DNA of 64,000 bases, from assembly GCF_024713945.1 (NCBI RefSeq), contig NC_134680.1:6383501-6447500 (forward strand), written 5' to 3'. This DNA comes from Dermatophagoides farinae (Eukaryota > Arthropoda > Arachnida > Sarcoptiformes > Pyroglyphidae). The stretch's first letter is position 1. Each line of letters starts with the position of its first letter. A program made the position numbers and the translations under genes. The notes beneath the pieces are model-generated. The model was not told where the DNA came from, made no database searches, and saw nothing but the letters and a program-made list of their open reading frames with translations. Below are positions 49,999 through 59,300 of this stretch, in pieces.

Positions 49999-51920
49999 TT
50001 AACCATCTTGATGATGATGATGTTCTTCATATTCTCGATATTTACGATCAAGATAATCTTTGATTTTTTTCACAATTTTTTTCATTATTTCTGCCAAACT
50101 ATTATTATTATCATCATCATCATGTGGTAATGGTAATGTTTTACATTGGCCATATCGTTCTTCATAATCACTACGAAGAATACAATTCTGTACGGTTGGT
50201 GTGTCATCAAAAAATGTACCATGCGGACAATTATATAGTGCTAATCGAACTTGATCACCTTGTTTATAACAAAGATAAAATCGATTACAATCATATGGAT
50301 TACGTAATCGACGGCCACTTGGGTTCGATGGACAATGTATTAATTTTCTATAATCAACTGTTGAATTCATTTGTTGTTGGGCAATAATTTTGTAAAAATT
50401 TTCTTGTAATTTAATCATGGATTCTTCTTCTTCTACTTTGGAAGTTATCATTGATAACATTGGATTTTTTTCATGATGATCATTATGGTGATGTTTTTGA
50501 TGGTGATTATCGTGTTCATGGTATTCATGATGATGATGATGATTTTCATGCTTATGGTAATCATTATCGTCATCATGTTGATGATGGTGCTTTTCATGCT
50601 TATTGTGATCATGTTGATGATGATTCTTTTCATGTTGATGGTAATCATGATGATTATGAAAATAATCGTGAATTATATTGTCCATAATTCGTCTCCATAT
50701 ATCAAAATAATCATGATAATCATGATGATGTGGTCTTTTGGTTGTCGGTTTTTGGGTTGGTCGCTGTGTTGGTCGCTGGGTTGGTCGCTTTGTCGGTCGT
50801 CGTGTCGGTTTTTGTGTTGGTCGCTGGGTCGGTTTTTGGGTTGGTCGCTTTGTCGGTCGTCGTGTCGGTTTTTGTGTTGGCCTTTGGGTTGGTCGTTGTG
50901 TTGGTTTTTGTGTTGGTCGTTTTGTCGGTTTTTGTGTTGGTCGCTGGGTCGGTTTTTGTGTTGGTCGCTGGGTCGGTTTTTGGGTTGGTTGCTGTGTTGG
51001 CTTGTGGGTTGGTCGCTGGGTCGGTTTTTCAGTTGGTCGCTGTGTTGGCTTTTCGGTTGGTCGTTGTGTTGGTTTTTCGGTTGGTTTTTCCGTCGGACGT
51101 TCAGTTGGTCGCTGTGTTGGTTTTTCGGTTGGTTTTTCCGTCGGACGTTCAGTTGGTCGTTGTGTTGGTTTTTCGGTTGGTTTTTCCGTCGGACGTTCAG
51201 TTGGTCGTTGTGTTGGTTTTTCCGTCGGACGTTCAGTTGGTCGTTGTGTTGGTTTTTCGGTTGGTTGGTTCAGTTTCGTTGTGTTGGTTTTTCCGTCGGA
51301 CGTTCAGTTGGTCGTTGTGTTGGTTTTTCGGTTGGTTTTTCCGTCGGACGTTCAGTTGGTCGCTGTGTTGGTTTTTCGGTTGGTTTTTCCGTCGGACGTT
51401 CAGTTGGTCGTTGTGTTGGTTTTTCGGTTGGTTTTTCCGTCGGACGTTCAGTTGGTCGTTGTGTTGGTTTTTCCGTCGGACGTTCAGTTGGTCGTTGTGT
51501 TGGTTTTTCGGTTGGTTTTTCCGTCGGACGTTCAGTTGGTCGTTGTGTTGGTTTTTCGGTTGGTTTTTCCGTCGGACGTTCAGTTGGTCGCTGTGTTGGT
51601 GGCCGAGCAGTTGGCAATGGAATTGTTTTACATTCATGATATTTAGCCAAATAATCATTTATACGAATACAGGTTTGTACATTTGGATCTTCATCAAAAT
51701 ATTGGTCATTTGGACAATTCCAAATAGCTAATCGTGTGCCATTTTCAACATAACAACGATAAAAACTACTACAATCATATGGATTACGTAGATAACGGGA
51801 AGAATCTGGATGTTCAGGACATTTTATAAATTGACGATAATCGATTGCTGCATCTTCAGCATTGGCCGATGATACAATAACGATGCTGCTAATGAATAAA
51901 AATAAAAAAAATTTCAACAT
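49999..51920 (-). CDS. secreted protein with two peritrophin-type chitin-binding domains joined by a Thr/Pro repeat linker; frame broken in the repeat
   Basis: One exon. From the ATG at 51920 (signal peptide MLKFFLFLFISSIVIVSSANA) comes a ChtBD2 domain (IKCPEHPDS, RNPYDCSSFYRCY, IWNCPNDQYFD, VQTC, HECK), then an array of PTxRPTxK units. The frame stops at 51270 inside the array. In the -1-compensated frame the array continues and runs straight into a His/Asp-rich stretch and a second ChtBD2 (IHCPSNPSG, RNPYDCNRFYLCY, YNCPHGTFFD, VQNC, GQCK), ending at 49999. The two domains flanking one array show that this was a single gene of about 640 residues. At 51263-51285 two 12-bp units span 23 rather than 24 bases, which explains the break. 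ChtBD2 proteins with Thr-rich linkers coat the gut peritrophic matrix; dust mite group-23 allergens belong to this superfamily but have one domain. Whether the break is real or an assembly error is open. Confidence 0.8.
50747..51602. repeat. coding minisatellite, about 70 twelve-bp units
   Basis: On the + strand units read GGTNNNTGNGTN-like (GGTCGTTGTGTT, GGTTTTTCGGTT, GGACGTTCAGTT). The part nearer the gene's 5' end (about 51050-51600) is organised as 36- and 48-bp higher-order units encoding PTQRPTERPTEKPTEK; the rest (50747-51050) alternates PTQR and PTQK in 24-bp steps. All spacings are multiples of 12 except the 23-bp step at 51263-51285. The open frames on the + strand across it are shadows. 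Confidence 0.95.
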
Positions 51921-52878
51921 TTTCTCACTATTTTCAATGGGCAAAGATTAAAAAACAATGACAAAATGAGTAAAAAAAAACAACAATTGAACCAAATGAA
52001 ATTTCAAATGATCCATATTTATATCCATTATTCAATCGATCAATGGAATCAATCGGATGTTTGATTTTATCATTTTTCCTATTACCAACAAAAAAAAACA
52101 GTAATCAAAATTATTATCTCAAGTATCCAATAAATAATATGTGATTATGAGATGGGAACATGACCAAATTGTATTGCAATCTGATGATAATTCATTCGAT
52201 CATACAGGATCTTGACAGTGGAAACAAAAAAATTTGATTCGTTCATCACCAATGTAAACAAACCCAAATGGTGGTTATGCCATCGAAAAAACCGACTTTT
52301 TTTCTTGAAAATTTTAAAGAATGTCAATAATGATTCGATTATTGTAATTATCATCAATATGATTTTCATTGGAAATTTAAAATTTAAAAAAAAATGATAA
52401 AAAAAAAGAAAAAGCAAACCGAAAAAACACTTGAAATTATAAAATTGTCCATGGCAACGACAATGGCAATTGTATTTAATCAGATCATCATCATCGAGTG
52501 TGACTTTTCAATTGACATTTCGTACGTTTTTGTTTCAGGATTTTTTTTCCAACTGTTTTCTGAACCACTAAAAAAACAGAAATCCAAAATTAAAAAAAGT
52601 TAATGCGTATGTAATATGTATAAAGTAATTGGAAATTTTTTTCGTTTTTCTAACGATTTTTTTTATTTGAAATTCGCCAGTTTATGAATGTTTACTTTAT
52701 CTGCTCATTGTGTGTGTGTAATCATTAAATTCGGTCCAGTAATACGAATGCAGGTGTAGGTTTTTTTGTTTTGTTTTGGAGAATTGGATAGAATCAAATT
52801 GTCAATTACTGGCGAATGACCTGATGAGTTCATTTTTGGTTCGACTGTCGATATGATTTGGTCGGATTTTTCAGTATT
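51921..52878. other. intergenic spacer upstream of both peritrophin and ERp29-copy genes
   Basis: No gene is seen. Much of 52150-52880 has a diverged counterpart at about 54390-55290, which there forms the upstream region of the intact ERp29 gene. Confidence 0.5.
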
Positions 52879-53262
52879 ATGATGATGATGAAACAATTGA
52901 TTTGATTTTCATTGAAGTTATCGATGATCATCGCAATGGATCAATGTTGTGGTCAACATTATTTGGGTGTTATTGAATCGGATCAATTAACATTTGATTT
53001 GGTATGGATATGATCAAAATGCGTTTAATCAATTTGATTCATCAATTGGAAATCCATTTTTATTTTCATTTCCAAACACCAGATTGCATTACGGTTCCAT
53101 TATTTATTGGTAAAATTTGATCATCTTTATGCTTATGGACCGAATCAAGATGTTTTTAATCAATTAGCATTGGATACAATGAATAACACTGGTCGTGAAG
53201 ATGTCATATTTATCAATCTTGAAGTTAAATGATCAATTTTGATGATCATCAATGTATGGATC
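52879..53262 (+). pseudogene. ERp29 pseudogene, 5' part only
   Basis: It matches the 5' part of the intact gene at 55289: four ATGs, signal peptide, intron, then the start of exon 2. A TGA interrupts the signal peptide (after MKQLI), another TGA follows EVK in exon 2, and the copy ends at TATGGATC where the duplication junction begins. It therefore cannot make the protein. Confidence 0.85.
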
Positions 53263-53657
53263 GATTGATTGATTGATTATTGAATTTATTGCTTAATATT
53301 TTATCATCATCATCATGGTCATTATAATTCATTTTTATTTGTCATTTGATTTTTTTGTTTTTGCAATTTGTAATTAATTGATTGATTTTGATTATATATT
53401 GATGATGACAACTAATAAAACTGGTTTTAATAGATATTGAATAAACAAAAACGAAAAAAACAATCGATTGGTTATCCGGTTTTATATATGACTTGGTCGA
53501 ATGTCAATTTGTTTTGAATTTTAAATTTCCAAATTTAAAGCATAATTTTGATTTACAATACAATTTGGCCACTTTATACAACCGATGGAAGTATTTGGTT
53601 CAACAAGGTATCACCGATACCTTTGTTTGATTGATTACGATATTTATGATGATTTTT

Positions 53658-53697
53658 GGTGATGTATTTCAATGGTAGAAAGTCTGCTTAGCAAAAG
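53658..53697 (+). pseudogene. 5' half of a tRNA-Ala copy, 3' half deleted
   Basis: GGTGATG-TA-TTTC-AATGGTA-GAAA-G-TCTGC-TTAGCA aligns with the 5' half of the tRNA at 49697. The D stem (TTTC/GAAA) is still fully paired although it differs at two pairs from the other copy, and the anticodon reads AGC. No matching GCAGA, T arm or 3' acceptor strand follows, because of a deletion into the flank. Confidence 0.65.
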
Positions 53698-53768
53698 TCT
53701 ATGATTTTCTATGATTTTTATTTATAAAAAAATTTTATTTCAATTAATTAATTCAAATTTCGGATTTT

Positions 53769-54270
53769 TTATTCAATGTTTAAATCATGTTTAACCATCG
53801 TGATGATGATGATCTTCATATTCTCAATATTTACGATCAAGATAATTCTTTGATTTTTTTCACAATTTGGATAAAATTGGATTTGTTTGATTATGATTCT
53901 GTTTGTTATTATCGTCATCATCATCATCATCGTCATCATCGTCATCATCGTCATCGTCATCATCGTCATCATCATCATCGTCATCGTCATCGTCATCATC
54001 ATCATCGTCATCGTCATCATCATCGTCATCGTCGTCATCGTCATCATCATCGTCATCATCATCGTCATCATCATCATCGTCATCATCATCATGTCCAATC
54101 ATATGTGATTGTTAGATGGGTACATGACCAAATTTTAATGCAATCTGATTAAACAGGACCTTGGGAATGATATTTAGCCAAATAATCATTAATACGAATA
54201 CAGGTTTGTACATTTGGAATCAAAATATTGGCCATTTGGACAATTCCAGATAGCTAATCGTTTGCCATCT
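53769..54270 (-). pseudogene. remnants of a second peritrophin-like gene
   Basis: 53769-53875 matches the 3' end of the intact gene (stop region, HHHHQDG tail and RKYREYEE region). 54163-54265 matches its first ChtBD2 (the ATTTAGCCAAATAATCAT to GCTAATCGTTTGCCAT part), with internal deletions. The linker array, signal peptide and second ChtBD2 are gone; a (TCATCG)n expansion occupies the middle. Confidence 0.8.
53910..54092. repeat. (TCATCG/TCATCA)n satellite, about 183 bp
   Basis: A pure run of TCA/TCG triplets, all open in several frames (poly-Asp, poly-Ser and Met/Thr frames). It probably grew from the Asp-rich codons (GATGATGAT) just before the end of the former peritrophin copy. It is not coding. 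Confidence 0.9.
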
Positions 54271-55288
54271 TTCATCACCACTGTAAACAAACCCAATTGG
54301 TTATGCTATCGAAAAAAAACAACTTTTTTTTTTGATTAAATTTTTTTTTTTTTTTTTGATAATTCAAATGTCGAGAATGATTCAATAATTAATATGTGAT
54401 TGTTAGATGGGTACATGACCAAATTTTAATGCAATCTGATTAAACAGGACCTTGGGAATGAAAAAAAAAATTTGATTCGTTCATCACCACTGTAAACAAA
54501 CCCAATTGGTTATGCTATCGAAAAAAAACAATTTTTTTTTGTTTTTTTTTTTTTTTTTTTTTGATAATTCAAATGTCGAGAATGATTCAATTATCGTATT
54601 AGCATCGATATGATTTTAATTTTTAAATTTAAAACTTGAAAAAAAACTGATAAAATTTTATTTTTAAAAAAAACATGCCAAAAAACACTTGAAATTTTAA
54701 AATTGTCCATGGCAACGATAATGACAATTGATTTAATCAGATCATCGTCATCATCATCGAGTGCAACTTTTCAATGGACATTCCGTAAGTTTTGTTTCAG
54801 CAATTCTTTCCAATTGTTTTCTGTACCCAAAACAGAAATCCAAAATCAAAAAAAAAAATAAAAAATAAAATAATGCGTACGTAATGTGTATAAAGTAATT
54901 GGAAATTTTTTTCGTTTTTCTAACGATTTTATTTTTGAAATTCACCAGTTTCAGAATAAAAATGTTTACTTTATCTGCTCATTGTGTGTGTATAATTCAT
55001 TAAAGTATAGCCTTTGTGTTTATTTACCTGTTTTGTTTATTAATCATTAAATTGGATCTAGTAATACGAATGCAGGTGTAGGTTTTGTTTTCAATTCTTT
55101 GTTTATCTGGCTTATGCGATTCTTCATTGTGTGTTTGCGGCACATGAGCCATATACAAATAAAAAATGAGAATTGGGTAGAATCAAATTGTCAATTACTG
55201 GCGAATGACCTGATGAGCTCATTTTTGGTTCGACTGCCGATTTGATTTGGTCGGTTTTTTTTCTACTTTCTTCAATTTTTTCAGTATT

Positions 55289-56310
55289 ATGATGATGATG
55301 AAACAATTGATTTGGTTTCGATTGATGTTATCGATGATCATCGCAGTGGATCAATGTTGTGGTCAACATTATTTGGGCGTTATTGAATCGGATCAATTAA
55401 CATTCGATTTGGTATGAATATCATCGAATGCGTTTAATCAATTTGATTCATCAATTTGAAATCCATTTCTATTTTCATTTCCAAACACCAGATTGCATCT
55501 CGTTTCCATTATGTATTGGTAAAATTTGATCATCTTTATGCTTATGGATCGAATCAAGATGTTTTCAATCAATTAGCATTGGATACAATGAATAACACTG
55601 GTCGTGAAGATATCATATTTATTAATCTTGAAGTTAAAGATTTTGACGATCATCAATGTATGGATCTAGTGAATAGATATGGTATTGAAAAGAAACAATT
55701 TCCAGCTATTCGTTTATTTATAAATGCCGAACAATTTAATGTTGAAAAATTTAAAACAATCAAACCAATTGAATATCCTCTACAACGAAATCAAAGTAAT
55801 CGCTATCAACCGGATAAAATTATTTTGGATCCAACAAGATTACGGTTATTTTTAAGACAATATACTACAATAAGATTATTGTTGCCAAATTGTACAGAAT
55901 ATTTAGATCGTGTGGCCACGGAATTTGTTCACACATTAAACAATGGAACATTTGATGAACAGAATCGTATTATCGATAAAATGAAAATGATGGCAAAACA
56001 AAAATTAAATAATGATGATAATCTATATGGTTGGAAACAATTGAATCAATATATTTTCTGGATGAAATATGGACAAAAACATAGTGATGGTGGTGGCGAT
56101 GGAAATAGTGCAAAAGTGTACGACGATCAACATGAAAGATTGAAATCAATTCTTTGGAATGAAAATGGCCACATTTCATGGACAAAACGACAACAATTAC
56201 AGGTACGATTCAATGTTTTACAAAGTTTTCGTCTCACTAATGATGAACAACAAAACGATGATGATGGTGACAACGATACAATCGATAGTCACAGGAAACA
56301 AGAATTTTAA
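55289..56310 (+). CDS. ERp29: ERp29-like ER chaperone (windbeutel)
   Basis: Exon 1 55289-55411 and exon 2 55492-56310 give 313 residues, starting at the first of four tandem ATGs. The signal peptide is about MKQLIWFRLMLSMIIAVDQCCG. The thioredoxin-like N-domain starts with LTFDL and continues VLVKFDHLYAYGSNQDVFNQLA, the family's equivalent of VKFDTQYPYGEKQDEF; it has no CxxC, as in ERp29. The C-terminal helical D domain follows (YLDRVATEFV to LQVRFNVLQSFRL). ERp29/windbeutel helps secretory proteins and, in flies, Pipe, to leave the ER. The C-terminus is an acidic extension ending RKQEF; no KDEL/KEEL-type retention signal is visible, which is odd for the family. AATAAA lies at 56350-56355. 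Its upstream region lies inside duplication copy 2. Confidence 0.9.
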
Positions 56311-59300
56311 AATGAAAAAAAACTAAAATTGAAATAGAAATTTAGATGAAATAAATTCATTCTTTTTCGTTTTGGCTGCTGGCTTGTTGGCTTTTTTTTC
56401 GTTCGTAACCCATGTGTGTGTGTGTGTGTGTAAAATCTATTGGCCGTTGGAAAATGTTGTTGTTGTCGGGAAACCCTTCTGGTGAAATTCGATATTCAAA
56501 CTGCTGGAGTCCGTGTGTGAAACACAATGAAATAATTTGTTTTTGTTTGCCATCGTCGTTTACAATTTCGGTTTTTTTTTGTGTTTTTGTTTTGTTTTGT
56601 TTTTTTCTGCAATTTGACGATTGATTTTTTGTTTGTTCGTTCGACTGTTGTCGTTGATTATCATTGGAATGTTTTGGCTGGAATTTCGGGTTTCATTCCA
56701 TTTCCATTTCCATTCCGTTTCGATTCGATTAGATTCGATTCGTTTTTTTCCAGAATTCCATCATTCAATGAGAGTTTAATTTTTTTTTTTATTGTTCGAA
56801 ATCCGTCTGAACATTCCATAACATTGTCCATCATTTTGGTTTTAATTTAGTTGTCCAATAACAAACAAAACAAAAAAAAGAAGAAAAAAAATTCAATTTT
56901 CAATTCCTAGTCAACAGTGTATGGATTTACCAAATTAAACTTTTTATTATATTTCTGGGTCAATATTTGACCACAAACACACTGTTTGTGTGTGTGTCTA
57001 CTCCTAAATCAAATTGTTTAACTTTACTTTTTCCGTTTCCGATTTTTGTTGTTTTTTTTTCTTGGTTCAAAAACCAATTTCATTGTTGGTTGCTGTGGTC
57101 CAATGTGGATTCTTTTTTTTCACCCATTCATCTCCTGTGGTTTTATATTTATCGTTTTTTCCTTTTTTTTCTTTCTCCACCAATAATAAAAAAAAAATTT
57201 GAATTGAATTGAATTGAACATGTTTATTGAAATGAATTCCAAAATTCTAAAATAAAAAAAAACTTTGGTTCCAATAAAGCGAGCGAGAGAGAGAGAGAAA
57301 GGTTTCCAATGAATTTTCATCGTAGTGAAAATATCCAATTTTCTAAATGAACTCCCGTTGGTTATTTTTTTTTTCATTCTGCATACACACATGCACACAG
57401 ACACAGAATGAAATTCATGAAAAAAAACCAACAACAACAACAACAACAAAATATAAAAATTCAATTCGAACAACAACAACAACAACAAAAATATCGACAA
57501 ACATCACACACAGAGAGTCATGGAATTGGCAAATTTTCATTTTTATTTACCGCTTGCTACATACACAATCAATACGATGCTACATGTGTATCAAGCCCAA
57601 CAATAATAATAATAAAGTGGCGTGTGTGTGTGTGGTAGGCCGTTTTTCTATGAGAACAACAAAAAGAACAACGAGAAAAAAATTTTTTTTTCTTCAAAAA
57701 TTACGATTCCTGATAATAATAATAATAATAATGTGAAATTGGAATCGAGAAGATTTTTTTTTTACCGATTCCCAGAAAGTTATCCGAATTGGAAAGAAAA
57801 AAAATTGATATTTAAAGGATTCACATTCATCATTGGTAATTAAGAATCCATGAAAATCAAAATCAACTGAAACGCCCATCATTTTTTTTTGTTGTTGTTG
57901 TTGTTGTAAACTTGAGACTTTTGTAAACTTGCCATAAACAACAAAGTATGTATACTCTTTCTCTGGAGAATCGTATATTTTCAAGTTTTGTTCCTAGAAA
58001 AACAAAAACAAAAACAAACCCACTTTTTTCATCATCATCATCATCATCGACAACATTATCATCATCATCATTGACTTTTATCAATATCAAAAACTGGCCA
58101 ATGCAGAATTTGTTTTCTCTCTTTTTTCTTTTTGTTCGTCTTCAGTGAAAATAACAACAACAACAACAACAACAACAAAATGGACCTGAAATGAATGTTT
58201 TCTTTATCTTGAATCATAACATTGACGTTGATGATGCGAATGATTCACATGGTTGATGATGATGATGATGATGACGATGATGGCAATTGTCAATTCCCAA
58301 TGGAAACATTTTCGATCCATTTCATACTTGTAATATAGTGCAATGAGAGAGAAAGAGAGAGAGACAGAGAAAAAAGTTGATTTGATGTAGTGGAATTAAA
58401 TAATGATGATAAGATGATGAGTTTTTCTATTTTTTGCTACTGCTACTACTACTACTCCAAATGGTTGTTCTAGTTCCAGTTCCAGTTCCAGTTTCAACAT
58501 CATCATCATCATCATGATCATTATTTCATAGTTCACCAAAATTACCGGGCTTGAACTGAACTTGATGATGATAGTATGGACTTTGTATAACTTGAAATTA
58601 AAATGAAATTAGAACAAGCAGACAGAAAATAATTTCAAAACAAAGCCGGTAATCAGTACCGATTCATGATGTTGGTGATGATGATGATGATGATATAATT
58701 GGCCATTCATAAATATCATTACCATCATCATCATGGACTGAGAATCAATTTGCTTCTGATTGATTTTTTTCTCTTGTTTTCTCTACGATGAACACAAACA
58801 CACACGGCCAAAAAACTGAGAAAAACTCAAATGTGAATTGAAAAATTTGCCGTAAAGATAGAGGTTCGTGTATTTTTAAAGATAATGATGATGATAGATA
58901 ATGAGTGATGTGAAAGTAGTGATGATACACACCGTTTACGGTTACGAAACTTTTTTTTTTTGTTTATTTGTTCGATGATACTGAGCACATGAATGGAGGT
59001 GATATGAATCATTTAGTATAATGGATGGTGGCTGGCTGGCTGGTTGGTTGGTTGGTTGGTTGGTTGTTTTTAGCCATTTTTTTAACTCATTCATTCATTT
59101 TTATTCCAATTTATACAATAAATGAATTGAACGAATTACAAAGTTACGAGGTTTTCAACAACAACAGCAACAACAAATGAAATTAAATTGATCAGAATTA
59201 GATATTGAAAAATTGATTGGAAATTGGATATCCATTGTGTGTGTGTGTGATGATTGTTGTAAATTTTTTTTTTCATCTCGATCATCATCATCATCATCGT

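Larger units (their letters stand above)
49290..53262. repeat. tandem duplication, copy 1 (about 4.0 kb)
   Basis: This block holds, in order, a 3' flank, tRNA-Ala, the peritrophin-like gene, an intergenic spacer and a cut ERp29 copy. Its parts match copy 2 in the same order: 49.30-49.62 with 53.28-53.64, 49.70-49.73 with 53.66-53.70, 49.99-50.07 with 53.77-53.87, 51.64-51.74 with 54.16-54.26, and 52.15-53.26 with about 54.39-55.67. The right edge falls inside ERp29 exon 2. Confidence 0.85.
53263..55667. repeat. tandem duplication, copy 2 (about 2.4 kb, deleted inside)
   Basis: It starts where the ERp29 fragment is joined to a copy of the 49.30-kb flank (TTTATTGCTTAATATTT) and ends at the matching point in ERp29 exon 2 (TATGGATC at 55659-55666). 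Relative to copy 1 it lost most of the peritrophin gene and the 3' half of the tRNA. Inside it, the segment from ATATGTGATTGTTAGATGGG is repeated at 54101 and 54392. Confidence 0.8.

Noticed and set aside
50747-51602. CRISPR-like regular repeat spacing
   Set aside because: Units of 12 bp are contiguous, vary by substitution, have no unique spacers and encode a Thr/Pro linker in a eukaryotic gene.
50473-51731. Long open frames on the + strand (up to 388 codons) across 50.5-51.7 kb
   Set aside because: They are shadows of the 12-bp coding minisatellite; Gly-Arg/Val-Leu periodic translations without a domain, opposite to the chitin-binding gene.
53769-54152. Poly-Asp, poly-Ser and Met/Thr open frames at 53.8-54.1 kb
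   Set aside because: Translations of a pure TCA/TCG satellite; no start context, domain or splice support.
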